This document shows positions 53,001-64,000 of a stretch of 64,000 nt of DNA, one piece after another; position 1 is the first letter of the stretch, and each line of letters opens with the position of its first letter. The notes under the pieces are model-generated. The model saw nothing but the letters and a program-made list of their open reading frames with translations. It did not search any database and had not been told where the DNA came from. The position numbers and the translations under genes are program-made. Location of the stretch: NCBI GenBank assembly GCA_009746045.1, contig RPFO01000891.1:993404-1057403 (forward strand). The letters run 5' to 3'. This DNA is from Mesostigma viride. Lineage: Eukaryota > Streptophyta > Mesostigmatophyceae > Mesostigmatales > Mesostigmataceae.

Positions 53001-56000
53001 GCGTGCGTCAGGTTCAAAGCCACCCAGTGGCCCGCCTCTGCGTCGCACAGCTGCTCCCGCTGCGCCACCGTCAGGCCCAGCTTGTCCCACTTCCCGGCCT
53101 CAAACTTGGCCAGCCGCTCCTTCTGCTCCGGCTTGAGCGCCAGGGCATCCCGTTTACCGCCCTCGATCTCCGCCAACGTCTCCCGCTGCTCCGGACCCAG
53201 ATCCAGCGCCCACCACTTCCCCAACTCGACCGCCCCAAGCTTCTCCTTCTGCTCTGCTGTCAAGCCCAGCCCGGCCGCTGTGCCCGCTTCCATCCCCCGC
53301 AACGTCTCCTGCTGCTCGGGAGTCAGCCCGAGTCGGCCCCACTTGCTCGCGTCCACCCAGCCCAGCTCCTCCCTCTGCGGGCCAGTCAGCCCGACCCCCG
53401 ACCACTTGGCCGCCTCGAGCCGGCCCAGAATCTCTCGCTGCTCCCGCGAGAGCTCCACCTTTTCCCATTTCGTCGCCTCCACCCGCCGCTGCACGTCCAC
53501 CTGCTCCCGCGTGAGCGTCAGCGACTCCCAGCGGGCCGACTCGACCCGCCGCAGCTTCCGCTTCTGTTCCGGCGTCAGGTTCAGCGCGTCCGCGCGCCCA
53601 GCATCAATCGCGTCCAGCTTTGCCTTCTGCTCCGGCAACAGGCCCAGCTGGCGCCACTTGGTGGCCTCAAACCACGCCAGCGCGTCGCGCTGCTCCTGGC
53701 TCAGCTGCAGCGTGTCGACCATCGACGACTCCATGCGCGCCCACGTGTCGGTCTGTGCGGGCGTCAACTTGACCTGCTCCCACACCTCTGCGTCCGCCCG
53801 CGCCAGCGCATCTCGCTGCTCCGGGGTCAACCCAACCTCATCCCATTTGGACACCTCGAGCCAGGCCAGCCTCTCCCTCTGTGCCGCGTTCAGGCCCAAT
53901 GCCTTGCGCTTGCCGACCTCCATCCTCGCGAGCCTCTCCTTCTGCTGGCTGCTCAGCTTGACCGCGTCAACCACGCCCACCTCCAGCATGGCCAGCTGTC
54001 GCCGCTGCTCCAGGGATAGACCCAGGGTCTCCACCACCGCTGCAGGAACCACCCCCACGATACCCTCCGATGCCCCCACCTCCTGCCCCCCTGGCTCCCC
54101 CCCCCCAGCCCCAAGCTTCTCCCTCTGCTCGGGCGATAGCTCCAACTGCTGCCACTTGGCGGCCTCTGCACGCGCCAGCCGTTCCTGCTGCCGCGGCGTC
54201 AGCCCCACCGCCTTCCACCGGCCCGCGTCCACTTTCCCCAGCCTCTCCCGCTGCTTAACCGTGAGCCCCAGCTCATCCCACTTGACCACCTCCTGCCACG
54301 CCAACACCTCCCTCTGCTCCTGTGTTAATGCCAACGCCGCCACCTTTCCGGCCTCCGCCCCCTCGTATGCCTCCTCCTGCGTCGTGCTTAGGCCCAGCAC
54401 GTAGCGGCGGCCGCCCTGGGACCCTGCCAGACGCTCCCGCTGCTCCCTCGTCAGGTCAAGCGCGGCCGCCCACTTGGTCGCCTCCAGCACCACGAGCCGC
54501 GACCGCTGCTCGTGCGAGAGGCCCAGCGCCTCCCTCTTGCCCCCCTCAATCTTGGCCAGCTTCTCCTTCTGATCGGGGGACAGGTTCAGCGCCGCCCACT
54601 TGACCGCCTCCGCCGTGTCTAGCGCCCGCCGCTGCTCTGGGGACAGCGTCAGCCGGCTCCACTTCTTGGCCTCGGCACGCCGGAGGGCTGACTGCTGCTC
54701 GCCGCTCAGCTCCAGCGGCTCCCACCGCGCTGCCTCCACGCGCGCTAGCTTGTCTTTCTGCTCCGCGTTCAAGCCCAGCCGCTCCCGCAGGTCGTTGCAG
54801 AGGAACTCAACCAGCTGCTCAACGGACATGGCCTTGAGGTTGGGTTGGTGAATGGGACCACCAGGAACGCCACCAGCAGCGTTGTTGTTGTTGCTGTCGG
54901 ACGACACGGCACGGCTGGCGACGTCGCGCAGGAACCGCTCGTCCTTGGCACGCGTCGCGATCTCGTTCTCGACCCCCCCCATCTCGACGCGCGCGTAGTG
55001 CCGGCTCTTCTCCTTGGCGTTGGCCTGGCGCATCTTGAGGTCGTTGTGCACGCGCTCGGTGAACGTCATCGCCTCGCCCGCGCTCTGGGCCATGCGCAGC
55101 GACGCGCGGTTGAGCCGCGGCTTGAAAGTGAGCTGGCTCAGCTCCGCCTGCGCCAGCGAGGGCACCTTCTCGTGCATAGCCATCGTGCTCGGTGGGCGCC
55201 AGTGCGGGCGCTGATCCAACGGCTCGGGGGGGGCCCCCGGCACCGCCCCCGACTGCCCCTGCTCCTCCTTCAACAAAGCCGTGAGCTCCCGCTGGACACG
55301 GGCCACGAGGGCCACCGCAAACTTGTGGTTGTCCTGCGCTTTCTCCAGCTCAGCACGCGCGGTGCCCTCCCGCTTCGTGGCACGGATCAGCTCCTTCTCG
55401 AGCCGGGCTTTGCGGGCAGCGAGAACCGCCTCCCGGTTGGCCGAGATGATCTCTTCTGCGGAACGTTTCTGCTGGTCACCGGCGCCATCGCCGCCGCCGC
55501 TCGTCTGGTGCTCCTGGACTTTGCTCACAATGTCCTGGCGGTGGCCCAGCGAGCTGATGCCCAGTTCCGACTTGAGCGTGGCCAGGGTGAGCCGCTGGAG
55601 AAGCTTGCCGTCCACGCGGTGGTGGATGAACGCCTGGCGGTACTGGGGGAAGTCGATGAGGACCATCCACGTGGCGACCTCGCGCGAGCTCCACGCGTCC
55701 ATTGGCAGCTCTTGAACTTTGCGCAGGGATTGGTCGTGGATGGAGACGCTGAAGGGGCGGGGCTGCTTGCCTTGCTTCTTCCTCGAGGGCGTCTCGTTAG
55801 GCCCGGGCGTGCGCACGTTCTCTCCGGAGCCGTCCGAGCGCTCGGCCTCCCACTCGCGCTGCGACTGTTTTGCCGCCCGCAGCGTGGCTTCGAGGGCCGC
55901 CTTGCTCCCGCGTGCAGGGCCGCTGTCGTCGTAATCATCGTCGACATCCTCGTCTGACTCTTCCACTGCCCGCGCGGGGGCTGGCTTAGATGCCGCACCG

Positions 56001-56368
56001 CCGCCCTTGCTCCCACGGGCTGGCGGGGCGGGCTGCGACCGTTGTGTCCTGCCAACGCTGGGTTCGTCGGGCTCCGAGTCATCCTCGATATCCTCGTCTA
56101 AAAATTCCTCCGCCCCGTCCTCCGAGCCCTGATCTGATACCGCCGCTGCACCCTTGTTCCCACCAGCTGATGATGCAAACCGCGATCGACCCGTCCTTCC
56201 ACCATTTTGCTCGGCAACCCCGGAACCGTTTTTCCTCTCACTTCTCTCCTTGGCTGCCTGAAGGGCGGCCTGCACTGCCGCAGAGCGCTCAAACGACTGC
56301 TCAAAACTGTCGTCCGCTAGGTCTTCATCTATGCCATCGTCTGATATGGACTCGCCATCGGTACTCAT
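50026..56368 (-). CDS. giant SAM-domain protein with about 52 tandem 21-residue repeats
   Basis: Intronless, about 2110 codons, function unknown. The start ATG at 56368 begins MSTDGESISDDG. Residues 1-200 are acidic and disordered. A SAM domain spans about 224-288 (MDAWSSREVATWM to SLGHRQDIVSKVQEH), a protein- or RNA-binding fold. A charged coiled coil covers about 300-370. From about 533 to 1650 (genomic about 54775-51390) there are about 52 units of 21 residues, consensus LTPEQREKLARAEAGKWDALG: a T/S-x-E-Q helix cap, a leucine/alanine core and a KW pair. The C-terminus is a coiled coil (RRQKQVEAQRQEVARMQ), an acidic patch and a basic end. Two one-base frame breaks, near 50935 and 50480, both in G runs, separate the last two segments. 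A scaffold or cytoskeletal role is plausible but unproven. Large open frames on the opposite strand are shadows of codon bias. Confidence 0.85.
51390..54775 (-). repeat. 63-bp coding repeat array (21 aa x about 52)
   Basis: The repeat region of the SAM-domain gene. Unit length is 21 residues almost throughout. Exceptions are about 18 extra residues in unit 11 (a glycine-rich loop), four extra in unit 28 and one extra in units 5 and 36. Units differ at many positions, so the array is old and under protein-level constraint, unlike the near-identical intronic minisatellites nearby. Confidence 0.9.
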
Positions 56369-58929
56369 TCTTCTCGATTTGTAGTCTGTCGGAAATACGA
56401 ATCGCTGGTTACCCCCCCGATTGGACGAATCCACCCATACTACCAAACAAACCGCGTCATGGGAATGCGATCAGAATATCGGTAAGTGCCTGTTGATGCC
56501 GAAGCAACATTAATTACAGCTTTCTTTCCATGACAGCAATGAATTACGTCTTCAGTGCTCGGGCAGTGCACATTATTTTGCCAAATTTATCTGCACGCAG
56601 GCATTTTAACTCGGTAATCCTGACGTTCACGCTGCAGCTCAACGATCTGATGCTCAACGAATAAACATGATGTTCAGGATGTCTACTATAAGGCGCAGTG
56701 CGGACCCCTATTTGCCGCTTACAGAATCGGACGTACTTGATTTAATACATCGATTACATTTTATGAACCTCAAGTTGACAGGATGTGATGAAGACCCTCT
56801 TCTTATTGACAGATACTTATTATAGTTGAACTCTAGACCTTTTTCTGGGTCAGACTTCAGACTTGTCTGCGCGCGCTGCATTTTATGTTTTTTGAATCAT
56901 GCTGAGGATCATTTGGGGAGGAATTTGCGATGTGCCCGATAGAGATGCCCGCGCGCTACACCTATACCTCCCGTGCCTAGTACTCTAGGCAGTGAATTTA
57001 GCAGTCACGAGACCCTAACGGTACAATATGGTATCTTCCCTCTTTCGCCGATGACGCCTTGTAAATCAGGCGCCGTTATCGTGAAGCTACTGTAGGCATC
57101 TTATTTTGAACATGGAAGCTAGGCCTTCTATCAAGTACCTACCTCAACAAAACCTAACTTGTAAGGTAAGGTTTTGTTATACGCGGATCGCGCGGGACCT
57201 CGGTACTTGCTGGAAGGGCGTATGATGATATCTACTCTGGTAGATATATGCGCTATTTTCGTTTTTCAGACGGTACGCTTACCAAGCCGGCAATCCTCAT
57301 ATAGGATTCGACCATCCTGGTGCGTTGCAGGCATGCACGCAAGACACGCGTTGACATTCGATGTTGACTTGGGAAATGATTGTGACGCAATAGGTGATTC
57401 AGCTTCTTGCTACCAGTGTCGCAAGTTGCCGAAGGCTGCAGCTACGCGTGTCACGACTGCTTTGGCCGCGACCATATTGCATGCGAGGGCATGCAACACG
57501 AATATTGACGCTTGGGCGGGGCCGAGGGCTTGAAGGGGCTGTAATCCTCAATCGTGGGACCGTGATTAGTTAGAAACACTAGCTAGCCGGCCTAGCTATG
57601 GTAAGATTCATTACCTGCGAACCCAGCTTGTGCAAGGGTGCCTCTTGAGTATATAGGTTACTGTGGCCTTCCCTTGGCGACTAGCGCTTCAAACTTTTTG
57701 GCAGTGGCGCGCGGTCCCCCCTCCACGGCCGGCGGACGGCATCAACTGACCTGCATCCGCCAGGCGTGGGCACGGCACTCCACTGCCTGGAGAGATTCTG
57801 GACATGCCACCGCCGTACCTGAGTGAGCGACGCAAATTAACGGCACATGTTGTGCAAGGCCCTAGTGTCCAATCATGCGCATCCGCTACAAAAGGAGGAA
57901 TGCTTAGCTAACAAAAGGAGGCTTAACAAGGGCCATTGCGTGGGCCGCCATGCCCGGGCGCTGACTAACTTGCTCGCCACGCAGTTCCTAGGCTCAAGTG
58001 GACCATGAACAGGTGCTGAACGCGCAGCTTGTTGTCCAGCGATCACGACATGTGGGCATCTCCCACAAGAGTCCTCTGTGGCCTGCCCTCTTGAGGCAGT
58101 GAGACAAGCTACGGCACCCTGAGCCCTCCTTGTTGTGTATAGGGGTTGAAGGCTCATCTAGCTGTCGGTGCCCATTTGGTGCATGCACCACTTCATTTAA
58201 CTACAGCAAAAATGATATGTCACAAGAAGACAGGCTGTCTAGGTGCACATGCGAACCGATGTATATACTAAATTCAATCACGGACGATTGTTTTTCTAAT
58301 GAGATTAGCATAGTACTCCGTGGCATGCCTTTGCGCATGACACGCAAGTACTTACTTACTTATCACGAACGTTAAAGCCAGCCATGCATGATTTTTGAAG
58401 TGCGTATACCACGGCCGCACCACACATTGATTTAAACCTCCATTTAATTCCTGATATAATCCTGAACGGTTGGACAAACAACGATAAGATACCATGGCAT
58501 GGGCTTGAGCTATATGTACCATGGTCCGGATTCTCCTGCAGATTTCTGGCCGCCCTGCACTAGCTTGTTGTCTCATTGATATTGATCAGCAGGACTGCCA
58601 TGCTCATGAACCTTTATTCTTATTAGAAAAAGCAATGGAGAACTAAAAGGCGATAGCCTGCTGCTTAAGATCAGCACACGCAATGCAGCGTCTCATGCTA
58701 GTCCGGCTGTGCCGGACACTTCCCACAAGTGTGTCATGATGTTCAGAGTTCATCGTGGGTTTGTTGCTAAACGACTGCGTGCGCAACATTGCCTGCATCG
58801 CTCATAGGGCGACCAGCGAGCACATGTAATGCACAGCGCAGCTGCCTACAGGCTCACATTCTCCAAACTCATTACCAAACTTAACAGTGCCTAAATAAAA
58901 AAATCGTCCCAGAATCAGCCCAGGGGGGA
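56369..58929. other. gene-poor interval upstream of the SAM-domain gene
   Basis: 2.5 kb with no convincing exon. The SAM-gene promoter should be at its left edge. At 58060-58165 it contains a segment similar to 41215-41370 (GCCTGCCC, GGCAGTGAGA, TGTGTATAGGGTTGAAGG), another dispersed repeat. Near 58310 TAGTACTCCGTGGCATG resembles 10225. Confidence 0.4.
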
Positions 58930-61900
58930 TCAAACGAGCTTGCCCAGCTCCGACTTCTTGTACAACTTGTAGCCAGCATACAGCATCGAGTCCAAAATTC
59001 CAGCCACCTGCAATAATCCAGAAGCATGGACAGTAAGAACAACAATGCAGGCATGAGTGAGACATGACATTGCAATTGCGCCTGTAGTCTGGGTGTCTGC
59101 CACAAGGATGCCTGCCAACAAAACACAGTTACTTGATCATCCATTGCCATAAATGAATTGTGTCCAAGGGAGTACACATTCCTTATCCTGTCAACCTCAC
59201 TGTCATTCATATAGCATGCACCCACCAAGTCAGACAGACATCTACCACCCCTCATGGCTTATACCAGCCTCGTCAAGGAAGAACCAGAAACCTAGATGTC
59301 ACGCAGCCATGTGCTTGAAACTGGCCAAGCCCTAGGGTCAGAATCTGCCTGATGGGCCATCAACGATTGTAACTACTGATGTAGTCAGATCGTTTCCGGC
59401 TGCCCGTGGAGAAATCCTCTCGTTTGGGGAATGCCATGCCTCCATGGGGTGAAAGCATCCATTAGCACTCTCCCAACTCAAATCAATCGCTCACGCTAGT
59501 AGAAACCAAGTGTAGGAGGGGACTAACGGAGCAGGCAAGCCAGCAGGCACAGAGCACGCACAGCAAGCAAGCACAGGCGGCCAAGTGGCGGTCGGCGGCA
59601 CCCACCGTGAACACTCCCCCGATGATTGCACACAGTTGCGTGAGGAAGTGTGACAGTGAGCGGTGATCTTCAGCGATGACGATCTGCAAAACGTGGCGGA
59701 TGCAAGGCGGGGAACCAGACGGTACATGTCAGCAAGAGATCTGCGAACCAGAGGCACGGCCAGAAAATGTGGTGGGGGGCTGTGGCGGATGCAAGCACCG
59801 TGGCTGATGCTGGGACAATGGCGCTTGCCAGGGGGGGGCAACCCGGGATTAGACCTTAACAACAGCACTTGCCCGTACCCCAAAATTACAGTGCGCTCAT
59901 AGCAGCGGCACAACAGGCTGGTTGCAGATGTGGTGGGAATTCAGGCAACATTTGATGGGCATATTGGCATATCACTTGAAAAAATACTTGCAATTTTTAG
60001 AAATATCATCAATGAGACAACCAGCACTAAATGTGTGAGGATGGCTGGCTCTTGAAAGATATATTCCAAAGCAAACCGAGCCAACAGCATCCTGAAGGTG
60101 CAAGTAGAGAAGATCGTGTCCACTCCAGAGGGGGGGGGGGGAACGGGGAGGGGGGGGGGGGGGAAGAGCTGGAGATGTGGGCGGAGTTGGAAATACAGAG
60201 CAGCATTGTAACCCGCCACATACCACCGTGCACAGATCAAGCGATTATACCGTAACATTTACGTCCGCATCAGCTCCTTCCACCCCATCACTGTTATGCC
60301 ATTATGGCAGCCTGTTGCGCTGGCAGGGTTAAGGATTCCCCTTATTACTGATACTCTGAGAGAAGTCGCAACGCCAAGGCCAATTGTAGGGAAGACGCGC
60401 GGCCACCCCCATGGCCACCCACCTGCATCAGTGACAGGTTCAAAATCCACCTGCGCCGGTGATGGGTTCTGGCGTCCTAACCCACCTGCATATGTGACGG
60501 GGTCTGATGTCCTAACACACCTGCATACGGTGACACCATACGGTGACACCACTAAACTGCATGGGTGGCGGTCGCAAAATGTGAACCCACCTGCATCGGT
60601 GACGGGTCATAGCTGAACTTGGCCATGGGCATCAGCGACGTCTTGAACGCGTGGCTGTGGTGCGTGTACTCGTACATGTTGATGCGGCGGCCGTCACGGG
60701 GCTCCACTGTGGTGAGCACCACTTGCAAGTAGTGCTCGTGCTGAGGGCCGGCACGCCCGGCGGAAGGTGGGATGGAGGGGTCATGAGGGTGGGACCAAAA
60801 AGGGTAGGGTGGGATCAAGGGGGTTGACGGGTGAGATGGACATGGGCGGGGCGGATACGGAATAAGGTAATATTGATAGGGGTTGAGATCGGAGAGAAGG
60901 TGTGGTGTGGGTGGTGGTGTGGGTGGTGGTGTGGTGGGTGGTGGGTGGTGGGTGGTGTGGGGGTGGGTGGGTGGGTGGGGGTGTGGTGGGTGGTGGGGTG
61001 GTGGGTGGTGGGTGGTGGGTGGTGTGGGGTGGGTGGGTGGGTGGGGTGTGGTGGGTGGTGGGGTGGTGGGTGGTGGGTGGTGGGTGGTGTGGTGGGTGGG
61101 TGGGTGGGGGTGTGGTGGGTGGTGGGGTGGTGGGTGGGTGGGTGGGTGGGTGGGTGGGTGGGTGGGTGGGTGGGTGGGTGGGTGGAGGTGTTGGGGGGGG
61201 GGGGGGGGGGGGCGGGAAGCGGCGAAGGCACACCACGGTCAGCATGGCCACATGCGGAGAAAGTAATCCGCACAAAGGTATTGACGTCCTTGGCCCTCCA
61301 CGGCAAATGTGTGTACTTGTTTGTGCAAGGAAGCGGCGGGGTGAAGCACAGGCACAGGGTGAGAAGGGGAAGGGGGGGGGGGGGGGGAGCAAGCAGGACA
61401 CACTAGGGGACCAGCATACGTTAAGTTTATATTGACGAGGCGAATCGCCTACTGGCCCAGCACGGATCAGGCACAATGGGCATGTTGACTCACCGTAATG
61501 TTGACTCACCGTGGGCCTTACTCACCATGATGATGGGGTCACCCTGAGGATCTATCAAGGAGAGAACCGATGGATTCATCACCGCAATGCTCAACTCGCC
61601 AAACAGATTGGCTCGCCATCATGTTGGCCTCAGATTGACTCGCCGTCCTGTTGGCCTCACACCCACATTCGCCTCGCCGTGATGTCCTACTAGCATCTGC
61701 ACCAGAGTAGTATTCTCTCGGGGATGTTGGGCTCACCCTACGGAAATAAAGGAGGAAACCAGCGCAGGCCAGAAATCTGGAGAATATGTCCATCATGGCG
61801 CAGAACTCACCACGATGTTGGACTCACCCAAATAATACGGATACGTACATCATTATGCAGAACTCTGGTGAAGTTGGACTCGCCCAAATAGCATCCTCAA

Positions 61901-63256
61901 AATCATTGTATTGAACTCCATCACGGTCCCTAGACGCACCGTGATGTTGGACTCCTGCGAGATGTACTGCGTGTTGTCCATCCGGTTGTCCCACAGCGGG
62001 TGCTCCTTGTCGATGCCCATCATGCCCTGCACCACCGACAGCTTGCTCTCGCTGGATATCCATCGATGGGGCGTGGCATGGATGATGTCATGCCATGAAA
62101 CACGGTCGTAACGGACACACGCAGCACGGCGTGGCGGTGGGAGGGTCGGGGTGAGGGCAAAGAGGGCGGCATGGAGGGCTATAAGAGGGGGGATGCCACC
62201 CAGGAGCCCAGATCAACATGCCGAAAGCTGGCTACATGCTTGAGCTATTGTACCAGCTGGATAGACGCTATAGCGGGCATATGAGCCAAAACGACATAAT
62301 ACAACAAGCCAAACCGTTATACCTGCCAAACCTAGTTATACATCAAACAGTTCCATGGCAGCAGACTGGACTTACTATCCCACAGCTGCCGAGAAATGGC
62401 CACAATACAACCATGAGATTCCGAGTACCCTGTGCTAGTCCTGTCCATTCGCATCTCATACTGCCCGCCTCCAGTCGGCTTTCTACCCCACACCTTCAGA
62501 ATCCTTATCTACACTAGCCCTCTACCCCGCACCTTCAGAATCCTTATCTACACCAGCCATCTACCCCACACCTTCAGAATCCTTATCTACACTAGCCCTC
62601 TACCCCACACCATCAGAATCCTTATCTACACTACCCCTCTACCCCACACCTTCAGAATCCTTATCTACACTAGCCCTCTTCACGCCTACGATCCCGTGCA
62701 CCCATGATCAAACTCATAGAAAAGCCTTTTCCATCATCACCCTTCCCCTGGCTCCCCGTCCTGCACCGCCACTCAGCCCTCCGCACTGTCCCTCCTGCCC
62801 CTCCTGCCCCTGCCACCCTCGTACCCTGGCTGCCGCTACTGTACCTGCTTCCCGCGTACGATGCTGTCATCCCCTCGTACGACGCTGCCATCGTTTCTGT
62901 CGGTCTCACTTTTTGTGCAGCGCACACACACCTAATCCACTCACGGGAGCCCTTGTTGCCAGAGAAAACAAACATCAACGTCCGTCAATACTTACATCTG
63001 TTCATGCAGCGCTAGTGTCCATACCACCCTATTATCTATGCCCTACCACCCTATGCCTCTTCCAAACCACCCTGTGCCTCCTCCCTACCACCCTACTGTC
63101 TAATCCACACCACCCGATGACTCCCGCTACTGCGCGCCCGACTCACGGCAGCTTGCGGCCAAAGGAGAGGTGGTGGACCAGGTGGGACACGTTCATCGAC
63201 GAATAGTCAAAGGAGAAGCCGTGCGCGTGCGCTGAGATGTGCATGTTCCCTGGGAC
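58930..63256 (-). CDS. PDIL5-4-like: PDIL5-4 / PDI-C-type ER protein, C-terminal part (five exons)
   Basis: PDI-C proteins fuse an ERGIC/Erv46-type membrane protein to a thioredoxin-like disulfide isomerase domain; they work in ER redox and ER-Golgi trafficking. Exons: 63256-63147, 62051-61940, 60740-60591, 59683-59606, 59007-58930, all in phase, 175 codons including stop. Readable parts: VPGNMHISAHAHGF, NVSHLVHHLSFGRKLP, SNIT/HEHYLQVVLTTVE, NMYEYTHHS, MPMAKFSYDPSPMQ, then the ERGIC C-terminal block SLSHFLTQLCAIIGGVFT/VAGILDSMLY, which contains the second membrane segment, and a cytosolic end KKSELGKLV. The LSFGRK and EHYLQ signatures separate it from plain ERGIC2/3. The N-terminus, first membrane segment and thioredoxin CxxC lie beyond the right edge. 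Two of its introns carry repeated copies of the preceding exon end. Confidence 0.93.
60131..60166. repeat. G-rich homopolymer stretch
   Basis: Two G runs of about 12 separated by AACGGGGA, in the PDIL5-4-like intron following exon 60591-60740. Confidence 0.85.
60415..60610 (-). repeat. four degenerate copies of a PDIL5-4-like exon end with splice donor
   Basis: The real exon end on the plus strand reads AACCCACCTGCATCGGTGAC (60584 on). Copies lie at about 60418 (CCCACCTGCATCAGTGAC), 60446 (TCCACCTGCGCCGGTGAT), 60479 (AACCCACCTGCATATGTGAC) and 60514 (AACACACCTGCATACGGTGA). The first three retain a GCAG/GTGG donor in gene sense. Reading through the real donor meets a stop at 60552, so using any copy would truncate the protein. 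Confidence 0.88.
60903..61187. repeat. GGT/GGGT-rich array
   Basis: Irregular GTGGTGGGTGG units and a terminal GGGT run. It translates to W/V/G or T/H/P repeats. It lies in the PDIL5-4-like intron between exons 62051-61940 and 60740-60591; a long G run follows at 61193-61211. Confidence 0.92.
61480..61940 (-). repeat. scattered copies of a PDIL5-4-like exon end with splice donor
   Basis: In gene sense the real exon ends GAGTCCAACATCACG/GTGCGT at 61940. The downstream intron contains GAGTCCAACATCGTG/GTGAG (about 61811-61831), GAGTCCAACTTCACC (about 61870), several GAGGCCAACAKGAYGGCGAG variants (about 61610-61680) and GAGTCAACATTACG/GTGAG (about 61485-61512). Divergence increases away from the exon. 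Confidence 0.8.
62491..62685. repeat. 39-bp minisatellite, five copies
   Basis: CACCTTCAGAATCCTTATCT starts at 62491, 62530, 62569, 62608 and 62647, a 39-bp period with few differences. It lies in the PDIL5-4-like intron between exons 63256-63147 and 62051-61940. Confidence 0.95.
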
Positions 63257-64000
63257 CTGGCGGCCGCAACGACAAGGACAAGGACACGCGAAAAGAGCAG
63301 TGAGAGCACCGCCGAACCACGATACAAGCAGCAACCGTGGAAGCAGTGATGACGATGATGTGGCCATGAGAAGTTAGTAGGGGGCTCTGCTAGGAGAACA
63401 TGGTTAAGTTAACTAGGAGAAGGGGCCGCCCTCGCGAAGCCTAGAATGCAAAGGAAACATACATGAAGCATGGCAGTATCAACGAAAAACAGGAAAAAGA
63501 ATGCAATAAAAAGAGACTGCAAGAAGCGTTAAGCTAGGCAGCCACTTGCTAGGTTGCGCTGTGACGATATGAGCAGCGGGCAGAGTGTAAAAAGGACATG
63601 TTCGTGATGCCAGCGAATAATCAATCATCCCGTAGGCTGCGTCAAACAAGGGTGTTGCACGGCCAGCAATACACTTGGCACAGCAGCTAGGCAGCATGGA
63701 TGGTCCAGCCATGGAAAAGTCAGCACCGTGTCAGCCTCCGCACCATGTTAGCCTCCGTGGGCCCCTGGCATCATCTAGCAGCACAAGTCTCCAGCCACCC
63801 AACGGTTGCATGGCTTGCCTAGCCGTGTGGCCATCATGAAGCGGGCAATGGCAGCCACGCACGCGCACATGTTGGGGTGCACGCCTCGCACGCCCCTGGA
63901 CGCAGGCATTTGCGCAGATTCAAGACCGTATTGGGCCACGCAAGCACATCATGCCCATGCTCTGACAATGGGAACACTCGCGAAGAATGACAGCACAAAA
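63257..64000. other. intron of the PDIL5-4-like gene running off the edge
   Basis: The exon starting at 63256 has an acceptor (CCGCCAG) directly upstream, and its reading phase is 0. I see no further exon before the window end. Confidence 0.5.

Overview
This window is nuclear DNA from a eukaryote. Five protein-coding loci can be read. Four are interrupted by GT-AG introns whose phases match at every joint I could check, and the fifth is one long exon. Coding exons are GC-rich. Introns and intergenic DNA are full of microsatellites, minisatellites, a satellite array and decayed retrotransposons. A Dicer-type helicase, a KDM4-type JmjC demethylase, a FAM135-type hydrolase and the plant/alga-type PDI-C fusion (PDIL5-4) suggest a microbial eukaryote, probably an alga. 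I cannot name the species or lineage from the sequence.

Layout. (1) 948-3875, minus: four exons of a Dicer/RIG-I-type helicase whose 3' part runs off the left edge or is unreadable. (2) 4.8-7.8 kb: a 184-bp satellite with two-unit higher-order structure, then a CGCA array and a 1.8-kb CCCT/CCT polypyrimidine tract. (3) 11405-20951, minus: a nine-exon KDM4-type histone demethylase of 510 aa with every iron, 2-oxoglutarate and zinc ligand in place. (4) 21712-39174, plus: a fourteen-exon FAM135-type protein of 1666 aa ending in a serine-hydrolase domain. It is divergent from the demethylase across 760 bp. (5) 39.6-48.6 kb: a retrotransposon graveyard holding fragments of one LINE family, an inverted repeat, and a 1784-bp terminal-inverted-repeat element nested inside a LINE, with its 4-bp target duplication and a paralogous empty site visible in the window. 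(6) 50026-56368, minus: an intronless gene of about 2100 aa with a SAM domain followed by about 52 tandem 21-residue helical repeats. (7) 58930-63256, minus: the last five exons of a PDIL5-4/PDI-C protein, continuing past the right edge.

The loci have unrelated roles: small-RNA processing, chromatin, lipid or ester hydrolysis, scaffolding and ER redox/trafficking. I see no operon-like logic. The most unusual shared property is structural. At seven exon boundaries in three genes the exon edge, including the splice site, is repeated one or more times as degenerate copies inside the adjoining intron. A second theme is that three coding frameshifts all lie in or beside G/C homopolymers and all need one extra base, which points to undercalled homopolymers in the assembly.
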